The notes under the pieces were generated by a model. The model saw only the letters and a list, made by a program, of their open reading frames with translations, was not told the origin of the DNA and ran no database searches. Below, piece by piece: positions 45,859 through 57,095 of a DNA stretch of 64,000 bases. The stretch's first letter is position 1, and the number at the start of each line of letters is the position of its first letter. The stretch spans positions 24,978,777 through 25,042,776 of the forward strand of contig NC_062227.1 of the NCBI RefSeq assembly GCF_902686445.1, given 5' to 3'. The position numbers were made by a program, and so were the translations under genes. This stretch comes from Sciurus carolinensis (Eukaryota; Chordata; Mammalia; Rodentia; Sciuridae).

Positions 45859-46866
45859 TGAATTAGCTTTTCCTCCTTGTGACCAAGATTCCTAACATAA
45901 ACGGCTTAAAGGAGGAAAGACGTATTTGGGCTTATGGTTTCAGAGGTTTCAGTCCACGTTCAGCCAGCTCTGTTGCTTTGGGTGAGGTAAGGAAGAACAT
46001 CATGACGGAAGAGTATGGCAGAGGAAAGCTGCTCAGCTCCAGACAGTCAGGCAGGAGAGAGAGGGAGAGGGAGCACAAGGAAGGGGCCAGGGACAGCATA
46101 CAATCCCCAAGGGCAGGCCCCCAGTGACCTACTTCCTTCAACAGTGATGGGCTGACAGATCTGACTCCATGAGAATGTTATAGGCCAGACTCTAAGGGAA
46201 AAGACTAAACAGACTCCATTTTGCTCTGAGGAAAAGAGCTTCTCCCATGGGAGCACCCCGCCTCTGTACCCATCATTAGTTACTTAGCGTGACATGTTTA
46301 GCAATACAAAACGACAATTCTTATGTAATGAAAAATTGCTCTCTTTTGATCCCTATTGCTCCTAGACAATGTACCATGTGAACAGTGATTGTGTGGATGT
46401 TAGTAACCATTCTTTAGTTTGTACCTAGGTAAGGGTCGTTTTGACCCACTTCCCCCTCTGTTGATGATCTCATGATGTTGGTTTATAATTTCAAATCATA
46501 GCAACAGACACTTATGATTGATGTGATTTTTGGTATAAGAACCCTGACAACCCTGTGGTCAGGGCTGTTCTCCCAATAGCCATTTTTTGGGGCATTGTGT
46601 GAGACAGTCAGCGGGCCAGCTTAATAAAGACTCTCAAATTTGGACTTCTCAGTGGTGGTCGATCTGTTCTTAAATTGCACCCCATAATACAACCATGCCT
46701 GATCTGTCAGTTTCCACCACTTCCCAATAATCCGGCTATGATCAATCCATCAAATGGATTCATCCACAGGTGATGTCAGAGCCCTCATGATCAAGTCACC
46801 TCCCCAAAACCCCACCTCTGAACACCTGAACCTTTTGGGAACATTCCAGATCCAAGCCCTAATACT
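45859..46866 (-). mobile_element. MaLR-type LTR, minus strand, split by a solo ERV LTR
   Basis: The left part (about 45,859-46,144) has GGCTTAAAGGAGGAAAGACG and CATCATGACGGAAGAGTATG. The right part (about 46,692-46,866) has CAGTTTCCACCACTTCCCAA and CATTCCAGATCCAAGCCCTA. Together they give one LTR of the same family as 29.5 and 49.3 kb. Confidence 0.78.
46145..46691 (+). mobile_element. solo ERV (class I-like) LTR, plus strand
   Basis: Begins TGATGGGCTGACAGATCTGA and ends near CACCCCATAATACA. A TATA-like TATAA (46,534-46,538) and an AATAAA (46,623-46,628), about 85 bases apart, follow retroviral LTR order. It cuts the MaLR LTR in two. Flanking tetramers (ACAG and ACCA) are only an approximate duplication, so the exact ends are uncertain. 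No internal retroviral genes are present. Confidence 0.75.
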
Positions 46867-49295
46867 AAACTACCTACTGATTTCCAGTCAGCTCACAGCC
46901 GTCAGCCACTTCATATTTTTGTGTTAATTTCTGGGAGAAGATGATAAGGCATGATGTTAATTCCAGATGTCCTGTGAGCATCAAGAAAACAAAAGCAGAT
47001 GTTACCAGGGAGGGATTTCAAGTAGCACTGGGACTGCCCTCGTCAGGTGACTATTTACACAGGGCCTCAGGAGACCTGGAGCTGCCAGAAGTCTAGAGTT
47101 ACATAATGAGTGTCTCCAGGACAATCCAGCTTGTCAGAGGTGGGTGACTGCCTGCAACCGGTTGTCATTTTTCTCTGCAGTAACCATCGATATAAATCTG
47201 CCTGCTGCTAACAACTGCATTAAGGAAGCCAATGCAAACACTAAGCCTTTTTGCCAAATATATAAAATGAATCCCTTTATTTCTACTGATTAGCCTTGTA
47301 GACTTTTCCCTGTGGAGGAGAGCCTGGAGTACCTGGTATAAACTGCTGTTTAATTCACTTTTCCTCCTCCGGGGAAGGACAGCTTTGCCAAGATGGCTAG
47401 ATTCTGAGAAGATTAAATTAGCTTGCTCTGAGGGCAGTCAATTTCTGGTAATTTGTTCAGGCACCAGCGTGTGCCATTTGGATTACTTTCCCCAATTATG
47501 CAGGGTCCTTCACAGGGATTGGGTTTCAATATCCTTGCTTTCCTAATGATACCAGCCTGGGGTTTATGTGCCCTTTCAAAGGAAACGCCGCTTAGGCACA
47601 TTTTTGGATGAACTCGTGCTGATAAGAAAGTTTCTAGTGTTGGGTGAACTCTTCTTCACGGCAAAAGCAAATATAACCCTCCCTTGCTGAGGATCTATTC
47701 ACCACAGTTTTGTGTGGCTTTCGGCTGCTTTGAGATGAAACTTACAAAATATTTTCATCTCATATTCTATGTCCTGCATATTCATCATTTACATGTCTTT
47801 ATATCCCATTCCACTAAAATCAGACAAAAATAGAGTTGATTTTCTAGTGACCACGCTTGCCCTTCAGCTGTCTGTAACTTCACAGCTCTATAACCTCTTA
47901 TGTTTTAGTTAGCACATATTAAAATCCTGGAATGAAGGCACAGCTCGGGGTCTTATTCTATAAAAAAGGGCACCTGTGGTCCCACCAGCATCCCTCAGGT
48001 GAGTGGTCCCTAGTCGTTCCATTTCTGATCCAAGCAGCCCAACCTTTCCCAGTGCAGACAGGACCCAAACTGATGCCCCACCTCCACCGGTCATAAAGCT
48101 AATGTTAAATCTCTCTCCAGTGCATTCTTGTCTGCGATTGGAAGCCTGCTCGTCAGAGGGTAGAGAGCAGGGTGCGAGTAAGGTCTGGTTGCTAATGAGA
48201 GCAAAATAAAAGTTGAGTTTTAATATTTAGGACAAAGAAAAGGGGAGAGTTTCAAAACTGAAAGGCTAAGAGGCACATCTAGGTGTGGGATGATGGGAAC
48301 CTACCTACAAGGTCTCCCTCAACTTTATCCCAGCACTGTAAGAAGGGATTTGTGATAAGAGAGACTTGGTCCAAATGATGCACAGACTGCATAGACTGCG
48401 GGAACACACGCTTCTGGAATCTATTGTTACAAGAGTGCAAGCCCAGGTGCCTCGAGGTCAGGCAAGAAGCCTTACTCAGCAGGGGAAGTACTGAGTTCCT
48501 GCCCCAGTATGGGAGGTAAACAGCAATGGCCAGCCGGAGCTTGCACCCACTGCTTAATCTGTAGACCCTACCCAGTTTCTATAACTCCCTCCAAACAGCC
48601 AACTCCTAAGGAGTAGGGGCCTTGAGAAAGGCTCTCTTCCCCATTAATAGAGATTCCAGTGAAACCTCACAGGTTAAATGCTACAGTCAATGGACAGACT
48701 CGGGAACACTGCTCAGCACAGAGTGGGTTCTCAGTGAAGGTCCAGATAAGACCTGAATGTCACCACCAAAGAGCATTTCTGGGGACTCCACATCTGCTCC
48801 TCATAAACACCTGAGTATAACAACATTGGCATGAAATGCTCATTTGTTTTCACCCAAGGGCAGTTAGATCCTGTTGTTACACAGGTTTCCCCAGATCCCA
48901 AATAATGAAGGCCCTGGCCATCTGTGTGTGCATCAAAATGTGATGTCTACAATCATGAAATGAGAGGATGCTGTTCATCCAGGGGACCAGAGAGCTTTGG
49001 AACACTCATTATGATAGCAGTTGGGCCAACTGAAGTGAGTCATAGTATTGTCCCTGAATTGCACATGGAAAAAAAAAATTGAGTAGTCTCAGCCCTTATG
49101 AAAGTAAATTCTTTCATTTGTTTTCATTTTGTCAACAACTCAGTTTGGTCTCCTAAGTGCCAGACATAGTTTTAGATTTGGGATTATGTGGTAAAGGCAA
49201 AACCTAGAGAGTTGAGTGAAGGGGAGGGAAAAGTCTTCAGGAAACAGTCTCATTAGTTGGTCAACGACTTCCATTTTGTGTTCAGTAAAGCAATA
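46867..49295. other. single-copy DNA, no gene recognised
   Basis: The 47,130-47,640 part has mixed composition with homeodomain-type TAATTA/TTAAATTA cores and no repeat signature. Short frames (up to 68 codons) are unsupported. Confidence 0.45.
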
Positions 49296-49825
49296 TGTTA
49301 TTTTTTGTCACTGTGACAAAATACCTGAGAAAAAAACGTTTAAAGAAGGAGAGATTAATGTTGACTCACAGTTTCAAAGGTTTCAGTCTGTGATTGACTG
49401 GATCCATTGCTTTGGGCCTAAGTTGAGGCAGAACATGGAAGAAGGGCAAGGCAGAGGCAAGCTGCTCAGTTCATGGTGACTGGGAAGAGACAGTGTGAAG
49501 AAGAAGAAGGAAGAGGAGGAGGAGGTAAAGAAGGGGGAGGAGGAGGAAGTGGAGAAGGAGGAGGAGAGGCCACAGATAAGATGTTGTCCTCAAGATCACA
49601 CCTCCAAGGATCTACTCCCTCAACTAGGTCTCATCTCTTACGGTTTCCACCACCTCTCAATAGTCCTTTCAACTACAAATATCCCAATGGATTCATCCAC
49701 CAATGAGATCAGAGTCCTTATGATCCAATCTCTTCCCCAAAGCCCCACCTCTGGACTTGGTTGCACTGAGGATCAAGGCTTCAACTCATGAGCCTTTATG
49801 GTACATTCCAGACCCAGTTATAACA
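49296..49825 (-). mobile_element. MaLR-type LTR, minus strand
   Basis: From TGTTATTTTTTGTCACTGTG to CATTCCAGACCCAGTTATAACA, in the same order as the 29.5- and 45.9-kb copies (CAGTTTCAAAGGTTTCAGTC, then TTGGGCCTAAGTTGAGGCAG). A purine repeat (about 49,496-49,571) has expanded inside it. Confidence 0.78.
49496..49571. repeat. GAA/GGA purine tract inside the LTR
   Basis: Almost pure A/G with AGGAGGAGGAGG cores; an expansion of the GA-rich stretch normally present in this LTR. Confidence 0.85.
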
Positions 49826-50705
49826 GGCAGGTAGCTCCACAGTCTGTGCCTTGGCTCATTCCCCTTCCCCTGACCTCTACCCATGTAGGCCACTTACTGT
49901 GAACATCTTGATGCAGACTGAGGGATTTTTTCCCTCTGATTCCCAGGATGTTCTTGGCGCTTAGTTTTCTCACAGGGCCAGCAGGAAGTGCTGGAAAGAT
50001 AAACCTCTGGAAGCAGCCACCAGCCAATGATGGATGGATCAATACCTCTGCGGCCCCCTCCTTGACTGGGGTAACTAACTGCTCTGTGTGGCATCCCAGT
50101 GGCTTTCCTCCCTTCCCTTGCTCACTTCCCCATTCTCTTACCAGTGTTTCCTAGATTCTCTTCCCAGATAAACTCTTTGTATTCAAATCCTTGTCTCAGG
50201 GTCTTCTTCTGAGGGAATCCAAACCAAAGACTCATAGGACTTAAATTTTTCCTAGAGATTTTCAATTTTAAAAATTCCATCCCACCTCTATCTTATGTCA
50301 CATGTTCTGGTCTAGAAAAACTGTTTTCCACATATGTGTGCCACATAAGGTGTCAAATGAAGAATGATCTTTGTTCAAAAGCAATAAAAGCTCCCTTCTC
50401 TCTTGCCATTTCATCTCCATCTGTGGATGCCACAAATGTTAACATGAAAAAGACAAAATTGCTTTAAATTTTTTTTATGAAGAAATTGTCTTTATATTTT
50501 AATTTCTAAAAATGGAGTCTGGCTAGTTTTTGCTCAATGCCTAGGACGGTAGGGAATTTACTAACAGAAAGGTCAAGGCACACCTCCAGCCATGGTGGAG
50601 AGCGCTGGGTTAACAAGCCCCACCGGGCTGGCTCTGCTCAGCGCTCACTCCCGCCAGCCCGCCCCTTGCTCTGATGGCTCTCGTCACCACGCTCTGTGCT
50701 TACAG
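49826..50705. other. single-copy DNA
   Basis: No repeat is recognised. It leads up to the candidate exon; 50,580-50,700 is GC-richer and ends in a pyrimidine-AG acceptor-like TGTGCTTACAG. Confidence 0.4.
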
Positions 50706-50819
50706 AGCATCCTTGAAGGCAAAAACCTTCAGCGTGGTTCCAGACCGCCTCGGAAAAAGTACACATATGGGATCCAATATGGAAAAAAAGATAAACAGCG
50801 AGCTTCAGAATTTGTTTAG
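50706..50819 (+). CDS. candidate small terminal coding exon, unidentified
   Basis: Directly after an acceptor-like CTCTGTGCTTACAG an open frame of 37 codons runs to a TAG. The peptide starts SILEGKNLQRGSRPPRKK, is basic, and continues YTYGIQYGKKDKQ. Several CpGs (CGT, CCG, CGG, CGA) survive in this AT-rich setting. I do not recognise the protein. The frame also stays open upstream to 50,592, so a single exon starting there is possible. No AATAAA follows nearby. It could be a real last exon, an alternative exon, or chance. Confidence 0.3.
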   Translation, partial: SILEGKNLQRGSRPPRKKYTYGIQYGKKDKQRASEFV

Positions 50820-51086
50820 TGTCATATTATAAGTCTCCCCAAAGTCTTGATTTTAGCCAGACTTCCCTCAGGCCAGTTTGAAGTAAGGACATTTTGAACT
50901 GTTGATTCATAACCCAGCTGCATAAAAAGTCTACTGATAGTCTATTTTTGCATTTTATGCAAGGGACAGTGGAGAAAAGTTTTTTTCTTTTTTTTAAACA
51001 GCTCTAACTATAGCATAAAAAAGTCACAAAACTTTTTGAAAATCAACTAACTCTATGTGGCAAAATGTCTTGTCCTGTAAGAGTTT
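50820..51086. other. AT-rich DNA
   Basis: Nothing recognised; short T-runs only. Confidence 0.4.
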
Positions 51087-51160
51087 TTTTTTTTTTTTGC
51101 GGTACCGGGATCGAACTCAAGGCCTTGTACTCTACCAGCTGAGCTATCTCCCCAGCCCTG
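51087..51160 (-). mobile_element. ID SINE, minus strand, short
   Basis: A T-run, then GCGGTACCGGGATCGAACTC, then CAGCTGAGCTATCTCCCCAG. The middle of the tRNA-like head is partly deleted. Confidence 0.8.
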
Positions 51161-51431
51161 TAAGAATTTTATAAACCAGCAAAAGCACAATGGCAGAGAA
51201 AATCACACGCACACACACACATACCGGCACCTCACCTGGTTTAACAGTTTCTCAGATGCATCTATAAACAAGCAGCGCATTTCATATTCATCTTGCAGAA
51301 GATCAGCTAATCTTCAACAGACACTTACTTGACATCCTTCAACCTCTGGAGCCCCCAGACTAGCTTCTGCTTTCACAGGTGATCCCAAGAGCCTGTCTCA
51401 TGGGGCTACACTTGGAGGTCACAGAACAAGA

Positions 51432-51705
51432 TAATTTCTTTAATATTTTTTTCTTTTCTTTTTCATCAACATATAATAATTGTACATATTTATGGGGTAC
51501 AGTGTGATGTTTCAATATGAGCACACAATGTGTAATGATCAAATCAGGGTAATTAGCATTTCCATCTCATCATTTCTTTGTGTTTGGAGACTCAGAGCTC
51601 CACTCTTGTAGCACTTCATAAAATATGTAATAGGTTATTGTGAACTGTGGTCACCCCTGGTGCTGTAGAACACTGGAACTTACCCCTCCTATCTAACTGT
51701 GAAGC
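51432..51705 (-). mobile_element. L1M 3' UTR fragment, minus strand
   Basis: TTGTACATATTTATGGGGTA, then GTGTAATGATCAAATCAGGG, then GTAGAACACTGGAACTTACC follows the reversed 3' UTR of L1MA/L1PB-type elements. The 76-codon frame beginning at 51,647 starts inside it. Confidence 0.75.
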
Positions 51706-53639
51706 AGACAATTTTAAGAACAATGAGTTGGCAATTTCAGTCCCTGAAGAGAAGAAAAGAAAACAGAGATTACAGAGAAAGGACTTTTGTTTTTTGTTAA
51801 AATACGATGACTACCTAACACAGGAAGAAATATGCTTAGAATGTGCAAAAGAAAAAGTAAAATTTCAGTATTCATGATGATGAACCAAAACCCCGAAAAA
51901 CACACTGAAACATAAGAGTCAAATGCATAGCACAGATGTCTTATTTCATATTGTTTTGAAACCATCACATACCAACCTTCAGAGAAAACACCTTAAATTA
52001 ATATCTTATACAAGTTAAAAGAGTCAAATAGGAAGATCTTTCTTGCTTATATCAAAATAACAAGATAGACTCATATCACTGAGTCTCTTTCAAAAAGATA
52101 AAGTGTAATGTAGCAAATATTTACCAAAAAACTTACTGGATACTGTATGTAACTTCTCCATACCTCAGTTTTCTTGTCTGTAAAATGAAAATGATCGTGG
52201 CACCCACCTCATAAGGTTGCCATGAACATTAACGGATTTAATCAATGTAAGCACTTAGAACGACACCTGGAAAGCAGTGAGCACTGTGTGTGTAGCTACC
52301 AGCATGCCCTTCTTCAGGGGAGAGATCACGAATACACCAGCAACTATAACACAACATTGCAAGTGGAAGTTCCCTTGGTAGTTCCCTCCACAGCACACTC
52401 AGGTGGAGCCCTGGTTCATTAAGACAAAAGCATGGCAGGGAGATGGCTCACCTGGGATCACGCTGAGTGTCAGAACTTGGACTCCAATGGTCAAAGGGTG
52501 CACCTAGGTCAGGTGTCAAACAGTCAAGAATGTTCTTTAAACTTAAAACTATGTGGGAATGGAAAATGGAGTTTCTTGGAATGAATAAACCTTTGTCCTC
52601 TAATAAGAACCGCATGCCCTTGTACACAGTGAGCAACAAAATCATGCTGGCACCCGTCTCCAGACCACTATGACTAAGTCACGGAAACCCTTCTCCAGGG
52701 TGCTGACCACCAGCTCGTGCCCCTTTCTGTGGTCCAGATGCTGGGATGTCAGGCGGCCATCCTAATGGCTGTGTTTTCTCCCTGCTGTGACCACTGGAAA
52801 AATCTTGAAGTCCCTAGAGGAAGACCTGCTTTTAACTTGGAGTTAGAATTGAATGTGGGTCCCTCCGCTGTGCCTTGCTGCAAAACTTTCAGTGTTCATG
52901 CCTCCAAATATTTCCCAAGCAATGGTGGCTCAGGGCATGACTGTGAATTGTTTTGGTTTGGAGTCCTGTGAGTTGTGATGTGAGAGCTGTACCTAAGATT
53001 TAGGGGTTTGGGGGAGAGAGATCGCAGGTCTGTGGGTTGGTAAAATGGGGGTGGAGGTTGGAACAGGGGTCAGGAAGGACGAGGATGTGGCATTTATAAG
53101 GTCTTGGGGAAATGAGTGGAGCTGGGGATGGAGAAGAGGAAAAGCGGGAAGAAAGGGAAACATTCTCGATGCTGACTGCTCCATGGTTGGCAGTGCACTC
53201 TCCACCATGCACCTAGTGGCACAGGCATGTCATAGATGTGCAGTAAATAGTGAAGGAGTGAAGGAGTGAGTCCACAGGAAAGCAAGTGACCCGTGCAATG
53301 GTGACTAAGGATAAGGCGAATTTCCATGACATGGATTACTCAGTTTTACTCTAACATGAAATTCAAGTTGGAGAAATAGTAGGAAATTTAAAACAATCTC
53401 AGGTGCTTCACAGTAATGCACCAATAAGCAAAAATCATTTATCATTTTTAACATCTAGATTTCAGTTTTAAATTGAATTAGAATCTCTTCTCTCCTCCTC
53501 AATAGCTGTCCATTCTTTCCACTCCCTTTTCAGTTCCCTATTCCCCACTATTTCTCCATTTCATTCTGAAAATGCCCGCTATATATTACTTTGATGATAA
53601 AGCACTTAAGATGCATGACTTACAAAAATTATGAACAGA
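51706..53639. other. single-copy DNA with one MIR
   Basis: MIR at about 52,155-52,290. Open frames up to 84 codons are present on both strands without domain support; 53,000-53,250 is G-rich on the plus strand. Confidence 0.4.
52155..52290 (-). mobile_element. MIR SINE, minus strand
   Basis: CTCAGTTTTCTTGTCTGTAA, then CACCTCATAAGGTTGCCATG, then AAGCACTTAGAACGACACCT matches reversed MIR closely. Confidence 0.8.
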
Positions 53640-54075
53640 ATTTATGCAGTAATGTATTAGTTGCCATAATTTCCTAACAGATGTGATGGGCTGTCCCAAA
53701 CCTTGAGACAAGATGGCTCTTTCCTGCCCTTCAACTCACTGTCTTAAAACCAGCCAAATGGAACATGGCTGTAGGATAGATGGCCTGCAAGGTTAGGAAC
53801 TTGTGATTGTAGTTACAGATCTGTGTGCCATAAATTATGTCGCATTTTACAAATAGAGTTGGAAAAGGTCAGCACATTTTCTCTGCTCTTTTAAAGCTGT
53901 TCTCTTTATTTATTAAAGTGTTTGAGTTACAGATTAGCTTTCTACCTTTATTAATGTTCTGCTGGCCTCAGAACCAAAACTGTGCATGAATGACTGGCTT
54001 ATTTTATTGCATATTTAAATACAGTACCTTTAAAAATAATTTCGTTTGTGAATTTAATTATTGTCTTGAGGGAGA
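53640..54075. other. repeat-free AT-rich block, possible conserved non-coding DNA
   Basis: No repeat signature over about 430 bases. It carries TTAATTA, TTTATTGCATA and ATTTAAAT-type cores of the kind common in developmental enhancers. Conservation cannot be judged from one sequence. Confidence 0.3.
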
Positions 54076-54580
54076 AATATTTACCAGTCAAGGAGAGGAA
54101 TTGAGAAGAGAAAGAACCTCATGTTCAAATGGAAGTAAAGTCTTGTCATAGGAAGATATTAGACAAAATTTTAACCTATTTTAGAAAAACAGAATTCATT
54201 TTTTAAGGACTTGGTGTTCTGGAAAAAATTATGTTATGAATAATTAATGATAGAAGGTGAAGTTTGCACATTTTCTCATAACTATGGCAGTTTATTAGCA
54301 TACTTTTGGAAGAAATTCCCAAAAGCAAAGAAGGAGGCTCCACTGAGAACCCGCAAGCAGGTTGTTTTCCTTTCCAGGGACCCGCTGACTCACAAGCAGA
54401 TGAGTCACTCAAATCCTACCAACCGCCTCAAAAAGAGAGAAGGTCAGCCTCTCCAACAGGCCACCGTGGCTTCCTCCCTCTCCTGAGAAGTCGCCAGTGA
54501 ACTGACAGGCAGTTCTGCAGTTCTCCAGCCCTGCCCGGCAGAGGGAGCAGGGTCGTCTTCCTGCGCTCGCTTCCTCTCTC

Positions 54581-54596
54581 TAGCGCCACCTCGTGA
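54581..54596 (-). promoter_or_regulatory. CTCF-like binding motif
   Basis: The minus strand reads TCACGAGGTGGCGCTA, agreeing with the CTCF core CCACCAGGGGGCGCTA at 13 of 16 positions by eye. It sits in a small GC-richer patch before a pyrimidine tract. Confidence 0.4.
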
Positions 54597-54602
54597 GCAC
54601 TC

Positions 54603-54775
54603 AGAGACCTGCATTTTCCCTGCCTTCCACCTCTCCCTCCCTTTCCTTTTACTCCTTTCTTTCTCTCTCCCCTCTCCTCTTTCCTTCCTGACTTTTCCTT
54701 CTCTTTCCATCTTTCTCTCGTCCATTCTTTCCTTCTTCCTCTCTATCCTTACCTCCTTCCCTCCTCCCAAGTTTT
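54603..54775. repeat. pyrimidine-rich (CT/CTT) tract
   Basis: About 170 bases nearly free of purines on the plus strand. The 108-codon minus-strand frame over it is Lys/Arg/Glu low-complexity and not a gene. Confidence 0.8.
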
Positions 54776-54893
54776 CTCCAAATTTCTTCGATTTTATAAT
54801 ATCTATCCTAATTATACAACTAATACAAAAATATGTTCTTCTTATAAAAACAAAACTATATCCAAATTTGTCTTGATTCCTACTGCTATGATT

Positions 54894-55242
54894 TGACTGC
54901 GTCTACCAAAGAGCTTGTATTGGAAACTTAACCCCATTCAACAGTGTTCAGAGCCTGACCTTTAAGAGATAATTAGACCACGAAAATCCCACCTTCATGA
55001 ATGGATTAACACAGATTATAGGAGTCTGGGATTTCTAGTTCAATCTCAGTCTCTCCTCACCACCCCCACTTTCTCTTTCACCCTCTCACCTTCAACCTTG
55101 GGATGATGAAACAAGAAAGCCCCTGCCAGATACTGGTCCTTTGATTTTGATCTCCCCAGCATCCAGAACTGTGAGAAATAAACTTCCTTTCTTCATTAAT
55201 TTTCCAGTATTCTGTTATAGCAACACAAAATGAACTAAGGCA
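54894..55242 (+). mobile_element. MST-type MaLR LTR, plus strand
   Basis: Begins TGCTATGATTTGACTGCGTC, has GAACTGTGAGAAATAAACTT near the end, and stops at AATGAACTAAGGCA. Flanking 5-mers CCTAC and CCTGC form a near-perfect duplication. It is a solo LTR of the mammalian MST group. Confidence 0.85.
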
Positions 55243-55830
55243 CCTGCCCACAATGCCATTATCTCTCCTTGGAAGTAGTCACCTTGTTCAGTGTGTAAAT
55301 AGCCCTACAAACCTTTACATGCAACCTCAAACTCACAGATAGATGCAATTGTTGAGTGTGAATGTGTTAATTTAAAAGGTGCTATACTGCACATATGATT
55401 CTGCAATTTAATTGTTAAAATGCTTATATCTTATTAGATCTCCAATAGATAAAAATTAATCTAAAGTATGGAAAATATGTAGAATAAACAAGCAACAAAC
55501 ACCTCTGCACCTGACAACCTAATAAATAGCATCTGATTCTTGAATTGAATGCACTCTAGTTCTTTATTCCTGTTCTCTTTCCTCCTCTTTCACATGACTT
55601 TTGTATTTGTCATTCCATGATTTTTCTTTATAATTTTTCCATTTCTTTTTCATTTCTAAAGGATAGTTCGTATAACTTTTCTTACTTTACGCTTTATGCA
55701 AAGAAGGTCAAATCTGGGTGTGTGTGAATTGAGTATGTGTAGCTGCAGTCCATTTGTTTTCACTGTTTACTGATAGCCCAGTATGTGATTAGACCACTAT
55801 TAATATATGCATTCTATTGTTGGGTAATTA

Positions 55831-55866
<36 letters not shown>

Positions 55867-55869
<3 letters not shown>

Positions 55870-55881
55870 AAATATACTCTT
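55867..55881. repeat. target-site duplication of a truncated L1 (3' side)
   Basis: GCTAAATATACTCTT, identical to 56,352-56,366. A T28 run (55,839-55,866) precedes it. Confidence 0.85.
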
Positions 55882-56351
55882 TTTTTTTCAGGTACATAAT
55901 TTTTTTTTCTTTTTAAATTTTGTTTCATTGTATACAAATGGAATATAACTATTGTTTCTCTGGTTGTTCACGAAGTAGAGTCATACCATTTGCGTATTCA
56001 TACAAGTACATAGGGTAATGATGTTTGTCTCATTCTATTATCTTTCCTTCCCCCGCTCCCTCCCCACCCCTCATTTCCATCTACACAATCCATCCTTCTT
56101 CCATTCTTCCCTTACTTCCTGATTCCCCTGAAATGTATCATCAACCACTTATCAGAGAAATCATTTGGCTTTTGTTTTTGGGGGATTGGCTTATTTCACT
56201 TAACATGATATTCTCCAACTCCATTCATTTACCTGCAAATATCATAATTTTGTTCTTCTTTATGGCTGAATAATATTCCATTGTGTATACATACCACAGT
56301 TTCTTTATCCATTCATCTATTGAAGGGCATCTAGGTTGGTTCCACAATCTA
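55882..56351 (-). mobile_element. 5'-truncated young L1, minus strand
   Basis: 470 bases of the same L1 family as 33.5 kb: CATACCATTTGCGTATTCAT, CATGATATTCTCCAACTCCA, CCATTCATCTATTGAAGGGC. It ends at GGTTCCACAATCTA and is flanked by perfect 15-bp duplications. It contains only the 3' UTR and the end of ORF2. Confidence 0.92.
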
Positions 56352-56366
56352 GCTAAATATACTCTT
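56352..56366. repeat. target-site duplication of a truncated L1 (5' side)
   Basis: GCTAAATATACTCTT, the partner of 55,867-55,881. Confidence 0.85.
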
Positions 56367-56931
56367 GTTAGTATCCTTTTATATGGATACTGAAACTACT
56401 CTTGTTCACATATCCTGAATCCGACTGGCTGATGGGTATGCACATGTTCAACTTAACAGATAATGCCAGATTGTGTTCCAGAGTGGTTCTACCAATTGAC
56501 ACTCCAATAAGTACTGTATGAAGCTTCGAGTTGCTCTGTGTCGTGCACGATATTAAGGCAGGTTTTACATTTTTGGTATTCGGGTAGCCATAATGTAGCA
56601 GCTCATTGCTTTAGTCTTCATTTTCCGATTGATAACATGGTTGATCATCTTTTCTTCTCCTATGAAGAGTCTGTTCGAGTTTGGGATACATCTTTCTAGA
56701 TGATTATTTGCCTATTGGAGACAAGGGGTCCAGGGTCTCTTTATGTAACCATCACACTAATCTCTTGCTGGTTATACGTGTTGTAAATATCTTCTTCAAG
56801 TTTTTTTGTATCTTTGCACTTTCTTTTGACATCTTATGGTAAACAGTTCTTAATTTTAATGTAGTCAACTATATAAGTATTTTCCTTTAAAATTTATCAT
56901 ATCGCATCTGTTTTTAGGAATGGTTTCCTTG

Positions 56932-57095
56932 TATGAAAAATGGTGGAATGAGACAGACATCATTATCCTATGTACATGTATGATTACATGAATGGTATGA
57001 AACTACATTGTGCACAACCATAGAAATGAAAAGATGTACCCCTTTTGTATACAATGAATCAAAATGCAGTCTGTAAAAAAAAAAAATTAAAAAAA
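56932..57095 (+). mobile_element. L1 3'-end-only insertion, plus strand
   Basis: GAATGAGACAGACATCATTA and CCTATGTACATGTATGATTA are the sense-strand form of the 3' UTR seen reversed at 55.9-56.05 kb. It is followed by CAAAATGCAGTCTGTAAAAA and an A-rich end. GAATGGTTT before and after may be part of its target duplication. Confidence 0.7.

Noticed and set aside
51647..51877. 76-codon plus-strand frame with Lys/Glu-rich middle
   Set aside because: It begins inside the reversed L1M 3' UTR and has no recognisable motif.
54444..54770. 108-codon minus-strand Lys/Arg/Glu-rich frame
   Set aside because: It is the reading of a pyrimidine tract, i.e. low complexity.
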